Part shown: piece after piece, positions 1-13,740 of the stretch
Layout of the letters: each line of letters opens with the position of its first letter
Numbering within the stretch: the stretch's first letter is position 1
Assembly (NCBI GenBank): GCA_038087015.1
Contig: JASBNA010000068.1
Span: 124,001-188,000, forward strand
Origin: Cerrena zonata
Lineage: Eukaryota; Basidiomycota; Agaricomycetes; Polyporales; Cerrenaceae
DNA: 64,000 nucleotides
Reading direction: 5' to 3'
Notes under the pieces: model-generated
What the model was told of the DNA's origin: nothing
Database searches by the model: none
The model's input: the letters and a program-made list of their open reading frames with translations, nothing else
Program-made: the position numbers and the translations under genes

Positions 1-547
1 TCTACCGGTGGAGAGATGCTGTGAGTCACATCTCTCCGTCTCCGTATACCCATCCCCTCAATTTCAGTTTTAGGTCATACACGCCGCTACAGTCCACAAA
101 CAACAGGCCAATCACTTTAGGCAACAAAAGTCTGTTGATCGAGGTCTCTGGGAAGTTCTTCCACTTCAAGAAGTAGAGAAACTGGTATGCTTAGACCGAG
201 CAGCTGATGAGTTCGCAGCTGCGCAAAAGAATGAGCAACATATCTGGTGGTGCCGACACTGTGAGAAACATGATCTACCGAAGGAAGGTATTGTCCAGCA
301 TGTTAAAGAAGAGTAGGTAACACAATTCTTTGAATCTACGTTTTTGTTACTAACCCATTTCATATCTAGTCATGGGATCAAAGGTCCAGATGAACACGAT
401 TACTTTTCGAACCCTGATCTACCGTTGACAACGACACATACTGTTCTCGTGGTTCCGGACAGCTATAAGGAAAGCCTGGATTGTCTGCCCGAGTCTATCA
501 AATCTTTCATTGAAACCGGACGTGCTATGTATCAAAGTGACCTGTGA
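1..547 (+). CDS. C-terminal part of a C2H2 zinc-finger protein (5' end outside window)
   Basis: The reading frame opens at the window edge (first codon TAC at base 3). It is joined across two introns: one from the GTGAGT at about 21 to the TTTTAG before 77, and one from the GTAGGT at about 311 to about 369. The spliced product ends at the TGA at 545-547. It carries one clear C-x2-C-x12-H-x4-H finger; the finger starts at CRHCEKHD and its final His is the first complete codon of the last exon. The rest is charged and helical before the finger and shows no domain I recognise. Function is unknown; the finger suggests nucleic-acid or protein binding. The start and most of the protein lie upstream of this window. 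Confidence 0.6.
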
Positions 548-1165
548 CATTTTCAGCTGAAAAAGTGCGGACTCAAATCATTGCAAGCTAGAATTTATCT
601 TGTTTTCGCATTATCTTTGCTTGGATAACAGGCACATATCATCTTATTCGCATGCTTTAATATATCTTTTGTTTCTCTTCCACAAGTCTCCTCTTCTGAA
701 GCCTTCCACAACACCGTGATTCGAGAAGTGTGAAACTGATTATCCAGTGACACGACATCGAGTCACCAACGCTACAATGAAGACCATTGAATGCAATGAC
801 TTGAATAAGCAGGAACAAGTATGAATATGAACACAAGGTCCACTGGAAGTTCATAGCATAATTTATCCTAGACAACCTACTCAATGAGTACTTAAATCAC
901 CTGCAGTAAGACTATCCATCATCATGACGGAGAACAGGTCGAAGATGTGAAGAATAGATTTAGTCGGACTTCCAGTAAACGACTCACGAGCTTTAGGCTG
1001 GTAGTTTCGTGCCCTCTTGCATATCGCAGACAGATTTTTATGCACCACAATCTATTCAGGGTAAACATGTACATGATAGACGTATTGACAAATCCACGGA
1101 ATTCATTGACGAGGGTGAGTCGTCAGCCTTATCGAGACTATCTATTGCATTGTGTCCTTACTCCT

Positions 1166-2791
<1,626 letters not shown>

Positions 2792-2866
2792 TGCAACTTG
2801 AGAAGGACCGGTGTAAGACAGTAGACTGGAGTGTCTTGGAAAATGAAGGGAGAGGATGGGCTACAA

Positions 2867-2872
2867 TTTATA
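2867..2872 (-). promoter_or_regulatory. TATA box of peroxidase copy A
   Basis: Minus-strand TATAAA about 75 bp upstream of the start codon at 2791. The same spacing and surrounding sequence occur in front of peroxidase copy B. Confidence 0.6.
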
Positions 2873-3889
2873 CCTATTCGTTTAATTCCCTTAATTCGAA
2901 TTTTCGTACCTTGTATCCTGTTGGGGAAACGCACTTGGTGTCGAGGCCGCCGTTCAAGACCATGTTCGCAGCCCGGTAACCAATAACATCTATGATATAT
3001 CGGATCGTGTACGCTTCTTCCCGATGCCTTGGACCAGAGGAGGATCCTTGAGAACCATCAGTTGAGCAGTTACAATGACAGTGATACTAAAATAGCAACC
3101 GTTCACGAACTTACTTCTATATAGTGATAACAGGAAAGCCCAAGATCTTTCTCTAACGCGTCAAGTTTGAGAAGATACTCGGACCCGTTAAACGCGGCCA
3201 GACAGGTGACCCCGAGGCTGAGACTTTTTTGATATGAACGTATCCAGTCGACTATCACTGACTTGATGTTATAACCATTCACTTGCCCATTGCAAGGGTT
3301 GAGAGTAGACACGAAACAAACAAACTCACTGATACTCAATACCAATGCATCGGGAGCGGTAGCTATTCACTTTTTGTATGTATATTATATCTGTGGATGC
3401 CAAAAAGTAAACAAGGCCTCTTCCCGTCATATGTGAAAGATGAGGTTTCTTGTCGCGTTCGAAACCAAATACCGAGGTAGTATAGGCAACGCAGGGGGAT
3501 GATGCAGCGGCTCTAGTACTTGTAGATCATCCACGTCTCGGAGCGCGCTTAAAACCTTCTGAAGACACGCGACACGCGTGAGATGGAAGTAGCTTAGACG
3601 TGCTTGGCAAAGGAACAAGTAAACCTGGAATAGAATGGAGTTGGGTTCATAAAGAGTCCTCGAGGCTTCTTAATGCAAACTTTGTTCCCAGCATTGGAAA
3701 CAGAAAGAAAGAAAAAGACAGGAAAGGGGAATAAGTCAGTTCAAATTTCGGTAGGTCGTGGGGACCTAGACTCGGTGGTTCTTTCCCAAACTTCGTCAAG
3801 ATTAGGCAAGAGAGAGTTCAGCATTGGTATTGGTTCGAATGAACACCGACAGAATAGATAATGCGTTGACGATGAATGTCGAGGAAATG

Positions 3890-4700
3890 ATTGGTCTTCG
3901 TGGCTGACTCCTAGTCGGAGCATACATTTTCCAAGGTACCCAGAGCGGGAATGAGACACCGATAACGAAATCTAGTGTATTGCTACAGAGTGTTTGTTTG
4001 AGACTGGTGTGCAGAAATATCAATAATATGCACCAAGCTGAGACAACAAGATTTTCTATGAGCTGCCGAAGCCCGTACACCTATCATGAAACTAACAATG
4101 AATTCCGCATACGAGGATGGTCACTATTAGATAGTGACAAAATAATTATATGTGGATAAATCAACAATCCGGCTCATCGAACGAAAATCAGCTGAAGTCA
4201 TCCAGCGCCTTCCAAACTTCCCGCTTCTTGAGACTCTCCCACGTCCGAGTCTTGACAAACGCAGGACGATGGGATTATTATCAGGATTGTCAGGGACTTT
4301 TGGAGATCTGGACAAGAACTTCCAGTCAGTGATCTATGTGATCATCGGGACGTAGGGTGAATAGCTGAGACAGTTGAGACGACGCCAGGTCTACAATTTA
4401 GACCGACTCGGAGCCGGGTAGACGAGCAAGTCAGAGATGACGTTCCGAAGTTTGGGATCCAGGTGACGCAAGTTCCCTATTCAGTTGGGCTGTTGGGACG
4501 CGAGTGAGTTGAAAGAGAATACGCTTGAGGATACATTTGAAAGTGAACTAGCGTTGCACTAGCAGCAAAGCCTCAAGGGTATAGGGACCTGGCTTATCCT
4601 TGACGTACTCGACCGCTTCGTGAAAAGTCTCCATTTGAATGTAGTCCAATTTCAAGAGTTTTGCGACTCGGATTATTATACTAAGGTAACCAGGATAGGT
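3890..4700 (-). pseudogene. Decayed gene copy, direct duplicate of 9268-10010
   Basis: This stretch matches 9268-10010 in the same orientation (shared runs such as TGGCTGACTCCTAGTCGGA, GCCGAAGCCCGTACACCTAT and GAACGAAAATCAGCTGA). On the minus strand it corresponds to the C-terminal coding part of the other copy, but here it is broken by many stops and small indels. Further upstream on the minus strand (about 4850-4500) there are pieces that look like old coding sequence, such as VAKLLKLDYIQMETFHEAVE and a start-like MLRSLPFPSETLQRIV, each ended by stops. The original gene is not recognised. Confidence 0.45.
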
Positions 4701-5227
4701 AGGGGATAGCACGAGAATAAACTCCGCAATGGTTACAGTAATCCAAACTTTATTGACTCCATAGTAACGTCGAACTTGACGACTAAATGATCCCCCATAG
4801 ACGAACGAACAATTCTTTGAAGAGTCTCGGATGGAAATGGTAAGGATCGAAGCATTGTTGAAGGCAGTGTGATCGTTTTAGCAGCTAATCCTCTGTCACG
4901 GAGAGACTAGGAGGTAAATGTAATCCACTTCAGCTGGAGACATCTAAAAGCAGGTATTATACGGCAATGTCGCCGCACAACTTGCAGGGTTCATGCAGCA
5001 TGCTCCAAGTTGTGCTTGAGCTCTGAATCACCAGCGCGCGTATCTTCCGTCATCGATTGTCTTGCAATGGGCGAACGCCGCGACTTACTGTACTACTACA
5101 TAGTGAGAAGTTTAAGTAGGCTCCATCGTGACACGGGCTCGATATATCATTGTGACGCTCAACCGATAACTAGACAACGGCAGCCTGAGATAGCAAGAAA
5201 CATAACTAACCGCTACAATTTGTATAA

Positions 5228-6356
5228 TTAATGAAACTCGGGGATAACGTCGTGAAGCTTGTAACGAGGAGTGAGAACGTGGAATTGAATGAATCCAGAT
5301 GTGAAGCTATCCCATGCATCCCTAGCCTTTCCTTCGCCAAGGATGGCTCTCACAGTCTCGTCGCGGAGCACCAACCTGTCCACCATCTCTTCCAGCGTTT
5401 GTTGCAGAGTCTTCCCATGAAGACGCGCATATCTGTTTACGAAGTTGCCATCATCGCCTGCCAATGCCTCTTTGTAAAACGAGAACAGGTCACTGCCATA
5501 CCACTCTAACGTAAGTATCAAACCACGGGAAGCAGATATAGATACTTACTTCGTGATATTGGCCCAGTCAAATGCATCGCTGAAAGTTGTGGTCAGCTAC
5601 ATAGTACGAATAAGATAGCTCTAAGCAGAAGACGTACGGAAGGGCCTGAACATACTCCTTCACGTCAGGGAACAGGGATTCGGGCCAGATAACAACGATG
5701 AAAGGCCCAGGGATCCCATCAATCATTCTGACATACTCAGAATAATTTCTTGCTTCGTTCTTGAGATCTTTGGACGCAACAACGGACTCGTCCGAGTAGA
5801 AGACGTCCTCGTTGCAGTACTCCAGGAGGCCAGTGAAGATGATATTGGCACTGTATGAGGGAACAAGGCGGCGCAAGGCATGGGCTGACTCGAGGAATTT
5901 GTCGAGGAGAACATGCAGTTGAGGCTGGTTTTGATAGTATCTTGGGAGGAATTCACGGCGTCCTTGTGCATCGATTATCTTGTCGTCGAAGCACAGAGTG
6001 GTGAAGCAGAATAGGGCAACTGCGACCTGTAACTCGAACGGTGCGTGTCTGTAGGACATTGCTCCGACAGCGACAGCGGTCTTGATAGGGATTTCGAGCT
6101 TGTGAGGGGCGATGCCCAACTCCCAAGACTGGATTACTTCGCGGACTTTCTCGTCGACGGCTGGGTCTGGAGGATGTTGTCTAAACCTTTCCATGGCGTG
6201 TGTACGTTGGAGGAATGAGAGTATAGGACCTCTGGTTAGGTCAATGACACTCTATTTCAAAGTATGAGTGGACCGCTATGAAGGTTGCAGCAGGTGACAT
6301 GCCTGTTCAGAGGTCGAATTAGTCGATACATCGAGACGTGGTCCGATAGCGCTCAT
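5228..6356 (-). CDS. Trichodiene-synthase-like sesquiterpene synthase
   Basis: Class I terpene cyclase (Tri5-like family), expected to cyclise farnesyl diphosphate. Spliced as 6356-6303, 6251-5638, 5579-5550 and 5492-5228, giving 963 nt and 320 residues, the size of compact fungal sesquiterpene synthases. The Asp-rich metal motif is FDDKIID at about residue 90. The second metal motif, NDLFSFYKE, is assembled exactly across the last intron and keeps all three ligand positions (N, S, E). A late PRYKL supplies the Arg-Tyr pair typical near the C-terminus. The first intron uses a GC donor (CAG|GCATGT); the alternative start at 6194 would drop the first 53 codons. It sits between two direct copies of a decayed locus, with no P450 or regulator adjacent. 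The product cannot be predicted from sequence. Confidence 0.85.
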
Positions 6357-8500
6357 GATGGATGGTGGCATTTCAGTGGTGGATTGTTATAGTTATGTAG
6401 GCTGTATGCTGGGGAGGCGAAGCTGGGATGCCGACATAGGTGACCTTCATGGTGGGTCTTATATGGTGCGACCGAGACATCGCATACTGAGGAATACAAA
6501 TACATCGCCAGTGCCCCCCACATGAGCAAGAATATTTGGTTCAGGATTGACTGTTGAACTTTACAGATATTTGCATTGCTCATACTAGTCCTTTTTCTTC
6601 AATCCGCCACAATCATGTACAATCACAGCCTTGGGGTGCCAGTGATTGATTATGAGTGCATCATGTTGGCATAGACGTCAGAAAAGAAAGAAAAACTGGT
6701 CGTGAAAACGCTGTCAGATAGCGACCAGTCTTGGGAATAGAGGCCAAACTATCACTGAAATATGAAATCTCATGGTGAAGGTTCGACAGCTATGATGGTG
6801 GTGGGTTCGAATGGGTATGGAAATCGACTCACGGACTCAAAATTTTCTCTCAGCGGAGAGTATCTTCTCATACTTGTACGTCGTTCACATATGAGCCATC
6901 ATATGCGTACAGACAGCAAGCTAAGAGGTCCACCAACCGGCAAGAACATAAATAGAACTATTGGAAAACTGATAGGCCACCGAACTTTAACGAAAAGTTG
7001 CCGTTGTGTACGAAGCAGTTTCAAGTTAGGGAGTTCTCGATGCTTCCAATCGAAGCATCACCAAATCGTCCGTTATCTGCCGTAATCGGAGCTATAGTAT
7101 TCATGGCTGTTGGGGATATTTTGGTTGTGTAAAAGGCTCTAAGTTGCCTACTAGTAATAGGGTCCGAAAAGTGTTCATCACCATGGAAATCACGGGCCTC
7201 CACTGGTATACATATGTACGAAGACTTGACTCTATATGGTGTATATTTTCTTGATAGCTCGCGCAGACGGTGCAGTGCACTTGTTATCGGCTCTCCGATC
7301 GGGAGAAGATGAGCCATATGTCACATATTACCTGTCGAATCCTAGATTATAAGTTCACATGAGTTACACATACGACATAATTTGTAGCACTACGCCATGA
7401 TTACGGACCTGAACGCTGAGCCGTGGTACATCTTCCCAGATGCCGATACTTGTCGGATGCGAGACTTACAAAGTCTATATGAGGACAGCGGCGCGGTCGG
7501 ATGTGTGGAGACGCAACTCCTCTCGATATTAAAGCATGTTGATGACAGATGTCGACTGGTGGGCAGTAGTGCGGTACCAGACGCCCTAACACCTTGCCAA
7601 TTATGGCAATAGCCTTCAAATATAACAAGAGCAAATAATTATTCAGAGTAATAACTTCGACTTGAAGCTCGACTTGATTCAATATTCTGACCAGTATTTT
7701 GATGGTACGCGCAGTAGTTAGCCTGTTGCTCACTTTCGCTGGCACTTGTGTCATAGGTACTGATAGATATGATGCTAATGTAAGGCAATGAATCGATAAT
7801 TGCCATTTTATAAGTTTGTCCTAGTCTGTCAGTGAGATAAGGAGGCCCAAACTCATCACGACTTAACGGAGAGTTTGAGAGAGGCAGTCGTCGCACCAAG
7901 CGTCTCTTTAAGCTAGGTTAAGTATATTTCAAATGGTGTTCAAGAAAAATTATCAGTGACAGCGAGCTGAATATCAATCTTCGAAGCAAAGGAGTTGTGG
8001 GAGGAAGGCTCGCGCCGCGCGTAGTGCATGTCTGAGTGATCTATCGAGCTTGAATACGACGCGGCTGCCCACCCCTAGTACTCTAGTTGCTATCATATCG
8101 AGACTACCACCACCGGCACATACTCTCTCAGGCTCAGTCAAAGTTACGACCCTTGTTCCTGATGATATCTATGCTTTACTTATCAAAGGCATCCCGACCA
8201 CTCTACACCAATCTAGAATCCGTAGTGAAGGATGGCGGTCAACAATTCCACGCACTCATATTTCGATAACCGTCCAAACACTCGAGCAATGACCACACAA
8301 ATCCACGGTACATCCATCCATAGAAACACTCTAGTCTAAATCTAGGTCCTCCAACTGATTCATCCCTCTATCATAATTTTGACAGAAGTCTACTGCTACC
8401 TCGACCGCTGCTACAATCGTTCCAGATCCAAAAAGACAGGATTTTTATTACCATCTCTTTTGTCCACCTCTGAATCACGAGCTCTCATCTCATAATACAG
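6357..8500. other. Gene-poor stretch upstream of the terpene synthase
   Basis: Only short overlapping open frames on both strands (under about 120 codons), without domains, convincing splice pairs or family likeness. A 71-codon plus-strand frame at 7397-7612 has no recognisable features. I call nothing here. Confidence 0.5.
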
Positions 8501-8511
8501 TCTTGATGTTC

Positions 8512-8826
8512 TGTTAGAACCATCTCTGAATGATGTACCCTGTCGTGCCGTTATTGGTGGCCAGGTTACGGAGGGAACGCAAGCGAGACTGAATGACTTC
8601 CTTGAGAATGGTAAGTTGATATAATCAGTTATATATCTCAGTAAGAACTTACGAATTTCAATAGATTAGCTACATTTGTTGACATTTTGCCAGTGCATGA
8701 TGCTGTTCAAAACGGGTTGACGGACGATGTGTATGACGTTCAGAGGAACACAGCCACTCAAGCTTCAAAAGGTTGGGTGCATATTCATGGTATAGAGTCT
8801 ATCTTTGGGAATTTAACTCCTTTGCT
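8512..8826 (+). pseudogene. Possible coding remnant, two spliced exons, family unknown
   Basis: A frame beginning near 8512 (LDVLLEPSLNDVPCRAVIGG) joins over an intron with a good GTAAGT donor (near 8610) and a TTTCAATAG acceptor to ATFVDILPVHDAVQNGL, and runs on to SIFGNLTPLL. Splicing preserves about 100 codons, which is better than chance frames nearby. No start codon or preceding exon could be fixed, and the frame dies soon after. I do not recognise the family. Confidence 0.25.
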
Positions 8827-8837
8827 CGTACGTACAT

Positions 8838-9092
8838 CTATTTTAGACGAGCGAAGCCCTCCCACATCGAACCAATGATGTCGTCTGGATCACCTATTTG
8901 GCCAAGAGGGGGTAGAGAACGGTCAGGTAGTCTCAGTAAGCCGTCAACCAAGCTTAACGACTCAAATCTCTGCTTTCCCTGTAGATTCTGTCTGGGACAA
9001 ATCGGGCAATGCCTTCTTGCCGACTCTGTACTGCCGATGGAGTTATTTACCTGACCGAAGGTCTCCAGACTCGACTTAAACAACCTCTCCAA
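8838..9092 (-). pseudogene. Remnant resembling an uncharacterised basidiomycete family
   Basis: The minus-strand frame contains SLPPLGQIGDPDDIIGSMWE. On the plus strand, overlapping its start and reading outward, is MPSCRLCTADGVIYLTEGLQ. From memory, both strings resemble neighbouring parts of one poorly described basidiomycete protein family; here they lie on opposite strands, as if the locus had been internally inverted. This rests on recall alone and is weak. Confidence 0.2.
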
Positions 9093-9267
9093 TTGAGCAT
9101 ATGTTGCGTTAGGAATATCCTGTCATTTGTACAACAGGCGATCGACATAGACGAGCGGTTAGACTGTCAGAATTGCCATTACGATTCAGACTATGCCGAG
9201 GGAAGGTCGGACTCACCAATAGACACCTATAACTACCTACTACCGTATAGGGAACAACAAACAAATG

Positions 9268-10010
9268 ATTAGTCTTCATGGCTGACTCCTAGTCGGACTA
9301 TAGTTTTCAAGACACTCAAATCGGGCAAGGGATCGCCGAGAACAAAAGTCATTGTATTGCTACGGAGAAGCCGTTTGAGAGTGGTGTGCGGAGATATCGA
9401 GGGTACGTACTAGGTTGAGGTGGACTGGGAGAACCGGAGTTTTCTGTGCGCCGCCGAAGCCCGTACACCTATCTGGAGTAACAGTAATTTCCGCATACGA
9501 GGATCGTCACCATCTATTAGACGGTCACAAAACAATTTGTTATGCATAAATCAGAAAAGCTTATTGAACGAAAATCAGCTGAGCGACTGTGCGAAGTCAC
9601 CCAGTGACTTCCAAACTTCCCGCTTCTCGAGTTCCCAACCATTCTTCCACGTCTTGATATACGCAGGAAAATAACCGCAGTCTTCCCATTTTGCGGTTGT
9701 AAGGCGGTTCAGCAGTACGATGAGATCATCGATACGAGTGTCAGAGATTTTGGAGGTCAGGGAGAAGAACTTCCTGTCATCGATTTGTGTGATATTCGGG
9801 GTTGGAACGACGTCTGGTCTAGAGTACAGACGTATTTGGGTGAAGCTTCGGAGATAGAACCCACAGCTCCTATGAAATAGCGATGAGCCTCGAAGGCGAC
9901 TTCCCAAAGTCTGTAGGACATATGAGACGCAAATGAGTTTGGACAGAATACAATCGAGTGTGAAGGAGCGTTGCGCTAGTCAGAGAGCCTCGTAGGCATA
10001 CGGGACCCTA
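9268..10010 (-). pseudogene. Decayed gene copy, better-preserved partner of 3890-4700
   Basis: A minus-strand frame from about 9907 to 9575 reads DRKFFSLTSKISDTRIDDLI, then LLNRLTTAKWEDCGYFPAYI and WKNGWELEKREVWKSLGDF before a stop. Just upstream, in another frame, is SHMSYRLWEVAFEAHRYFIG. The two parts look like one protein separated by an intron or frameshift. Family unknown. It is a direct duplicate of 3890-4700, and the pair brackets the terpene synthase gene. Confidence 0.45.
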
Positions 10011-11511
10011 GATCATCCAAAGTAAGAATGGGTTTTGAAAAACACATATAGCATATCACCAAGAGCTATCTCGAGCGAAAAGAATTGCGGCTATTTGTAC
10101 CGGCAATCCTAATTTTCTTGACACCAGTTCTTTAGATCATAATGTTGAACTTAACATATGAATGATAAGCCACAGGCGAACGGATGATTTTTCGAATAGC
10201 TCAGATGCCTCTGAAAGTTGCTTGGAAAAAGTCTCTGACTATAGGCTTGGTAAACCTTGTTGAGTACATCGTGAGCAATTGGAGCGGATCGCATCTGCGT
10301 CTACGTTTTCGAGGGGAGGCCAATCAAGGCTAGTAAAAGGACTTGCTGGTGGAACAGAGACATCCACAAGCTTCTGTCTAGTACCTGAGGGTCATGTCGG
10401 AGAGTGTTGGCCAAGTCTAGAGGCAGTAGCACCAATCAACAAGACAGCTTCGGGAAAACAAAGGCAACTCCAATCTGATTTCGGTGGATTGGTTGGATTG
10501 TTTATAAGCTTCAAAGTCCGGTTGGAGTTAAAGTAACGTTCGACGAAGTGGCAGAGTCCTTAGCATGCATAGGGATCGACTAAGTAGAGAAATAGGTAGC
10601 AGTTGTATGGATGAACTAAGACCGTCCATGAAACCTCCCGCCTACATTGTGGTGAATATACGAATAAAAACGAAGTGTATTGCTTACGAAGAAGAGAATT
10701 TACTGTGTTGGGATTTGGAGTCTGCTTATATCGATTATTCAAGATCAAAGTTCTTGTAACACCGGTGATTGGGAGTAATAGACTGCATTCGAGATGTATC
10801 AGGAGGTATTGCGGGGAGAATTTGATACCAATGTCGCACAGGTTGTTTCACCTATGCCTATGTTGGGTAGAAATATCGTGCCATTACACGGCAAGCATGC
10901 GACATAAGCAAACAACCAGATGACCAGAATCATTATTGCGATTCAGACCGAGGGTGTTGGCCTCGCCCTCGCCCATTGCTATAGACACGGGTTTGAGTGT
11001 GTTGCAGAAAGCTATATCAAAGCTATAGGTCAGCCGGTTTGCCTATTGAGAACTCGTTGCGATGATAGTCAGTCATAGCCAGACATGGTATATGTGTAGT
11101 AGTGTGTTAGAAAATAGCCTCGCGGGGGATTAAATAAAGTTCATGTCTTCCCACGACTTCGGATTGAATGAAATTCGAACTCGAGGTTTCCGTGTGTATG
11201 GTACACGTTATTCCCTTAATATGAAGCATGGATAGCGTTCCGGGAGACACGATGCATATTTGAATTTTTAGGACATTATTGACACCGATGTAGCGATGCT
11301 AACGACCTGCCACTGAGTGAGGTTATTGAACGTTTTCAAGTTCGAGCGCCGCGCATTTAGCAAGTGAGCGCTGTCGAAACTTGTCATGGTGCGTCTTGAC
11401 TTTGATCACTCACGTCCACGCTTAGTGAACGTCTCAGACAAGCATTAAACCATCTGGAGCGACTACAAACATCACTAGAATTCACTCAAACTCGGCTGTT
11501 GCTCTTCCAAC
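10011..11511. other. Intergenic stretch, nothing recognised
   Basis: Short open frames only. A stretch near 10920-11000 (runs such as GCGATTCAGAC and GCTATAGACACG) weakly resembles 9165-9230, perhaps another old duplication. The region before 11512 is the GT90 promoter, without an obvious TATA box. Confidence 0.4.
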
Positions 11512-13740
11512 ATGTACGAGGGTCTCCCTGGTCACAAGCGCGGTCTCCTCTTCTTCGTGGCAGTATGCGTTGTCTTCATGCAAGCTGGACTCTGGGCTGG
11601 ACGCAGGGAGACCCGGAATAACTTTCCCGACAACTCACTGGTCAAGACCTCTAGTTTGTTAGCACTTGTGAAGTCGGATTCACAGCCAAGCATCAAGGAA
11701 CACCCGATCCCCAAACTCATGGCTGAGGCCGAGAACAGCTTTCGAGAACGTCTTGCCCGACAGAGCAAGACACTTTCCGAAGCCGTCGCTGAATACAAAC
11801 GTCGGTATGGTCGTAACCCACCACGTGGATTTGATCGGTGGTGGCAGTTTGCAAAGGACAACAATGTGTTGATGGTGGATGAATATGATGCTGTCGTTGA
11901 AGACCTGTCACCCTTCTGGGATGTAGACAGTGCGGAGCTGCGGGAGAGGGCTAGTGCGGTACGTAGTAAGCTGGACGTATGATGGACATTACTCAGTTAT
12001 CTTGCAGGCAGGACATTTGCCGGCCATAGATTTGGTCCGTGTCAAAGGAGGCAAGGCAACTGCTGAAAACATCCGCGACGGTCCCCGCAGTGAAGTCAGT
12101 GCTCGAGCACGGGGTTTCAAGCAAATGATTGAGAAGTTCCAGGACCAAGTATGTACCCTTGGACTTCTTGACCGTACCTCACGTCTGACGTGCTTGAATT
12201 CGCAGCTCCCAGACATCGACTTTCCGATCAATGCCATGGCTGAGGGCCGTATTCTCGTGCCATGGGAGTACAGAAAATATCCTAACCTGACTGACAGTGC
12301 GTCTACCATGTTTCTGACTTTTCCGAATCGTCTCATCTGAACTTTCCTGTCCAGTCCAGCTCTCAGATTTACTCAGTGGCGTTTTCACGCCCGATTGGCG
12401 AGGTGAAGGGAATGTCTGGGAAGCCTTCCGTCGTACATGCGAGCCGCACTCGTCTGCCCGTCGCCTTTTCAGCTCATTCCGTGCTTCCTCCACCTCGACG
12501 AATCGTACGAGCCAGCTGACCACTCGGAATCACGAATTTGTGTTTGCGCGGCAGACTCACGGCAATTATTCCTTCTGCCACAATCCATGGGCGCACTACA
12601 ATCAAGGCCACTTCTTCTCCGACTGGAGAACCATTCCTATGTTGTTTCCGATTTTTTCACCCGCAAAAGCATCCGGATACCAGGATATTCGTATTCCAAG
12701 CCATTATTACTATGCCCAAACTAGGAGGTACACATACGGCTGGGATCCCGTCAATCTGGAACTAAAACCTGTTGATCATATGGAGACTCCTTGGGAAGAT
12801 AAGAGCGACTTGATCTTCTGGAGGGGTGCCTCCACCGGTGGAGGAAGTTCGCCTCCGGGCTTCGCTGCGCAATATCAACGTCACAGGTGCGTCATTTCAT
12901 AATCCTATATCTTATATTCCTTCTAACCCAACGCGTCTCAATTAGGTTCGTAAGGATGGCAAGTGACGAATCTTCGACCAACCGCACCATCGTCTTCGCG
13001 GACCCACCCAGCTCCACAAACTTTATCTCTGCTCAGGTGCCCATCCGGGACCTCAACGAAGAGATTATGGATGTTGCGTTTGTCAAAGTCGTTGACTCGT
13101 TCAATTATCCTGGCGGCGTTGGTGCTCTTATGAGGGATCACCGCTTTGACGACGGCGGTGTTAATCTGGGCGATCATTGGAAGCACAAGTATCTTGTTGA
13201 CATGGATGGGATGGGCTATTCTGGTCGCTTCTTTTCATTTTTGGAGTCGGATAGCGCTGTGATGAAAGCTACCGTGTACAAGGAGTTCTTTGAAGGATGG
13301 ATACAACCCTGGTGAGCTTGACCCCATATTTGTTTGCCGCATGTTCGAATTCTTATCTTACGGCATGGACCCCCTATCCCAGGTTACACTACATTCCTTT
13401 GTCAGCGTCGTATCAGGAGATATTCAACATCCATGCCTTCTTTTCTGGAGCAACACCGTCCACGCTCAAAGCCGCGAACTCGACGGCTTTATCGCTACCC
13501 CCTAGCAAGAGACATCCAATAGATGGGGACCGCCGGCTTCGCAGGATTGCGCGTGCCGGAAAACAGTGGAAACGCACCATGGGTAGACGGGTTGATATGG
13601 AGGGTAAGAAATTCTTACACTCGTAATGCGATCGCGTGCTTATGAAACTGCACACGTTGTTAGCTTATATTTATAGACTGATCCTAGAGTATGCAAGGCT
13701 TTGTTCGGACGATAGAGAAGCTATGAGCTTTACACTGTAG
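11512..13740 (+). CDS. Glycosyltransferase family 90 (CAP10/CAP59-like) protein
   Basis: Type II membrane glycosyltransferase of the GT90 (capsule-associated CAP10) family, expected to act in the Golgi on glycan synthesis. Exons 11512-11958, 12008-12148, 12206-12296, 12355-12886, 12946-13311, 13383-13603 and 13664-13740 sum to 1875 nt (624 residues). One N-terminal membrane segment lies at about residues 11-28 (GLLFFVAVCVVFMQAGLW). The luminal domain has YKRRYGRNPPRGFDRWWQFA, then ARGFKQMIEKFQ, DIRIPSHYYY, KSDLIFWRGASTGGG and LVDMDGMGYSGRFFSFLESD; the last two are the conserved donor-binding core of the family. It ends with ARAGKQWKRTMGRRVDMEAY. The last intron must use the GTTGTTAG acceptor at 13663, because the next AG gives an immediate stop. 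Sugar donor and acceptor are unknown. Confidence 0.9.

Noticed and set aside
11101..11215. Possible tRNA because of a GAGTTCGAATTTC stretch on the minus strand
   Set aside because: The sequence looks like a T-loop, but the flanking five bases cannot pair and no cloverleaf forms.
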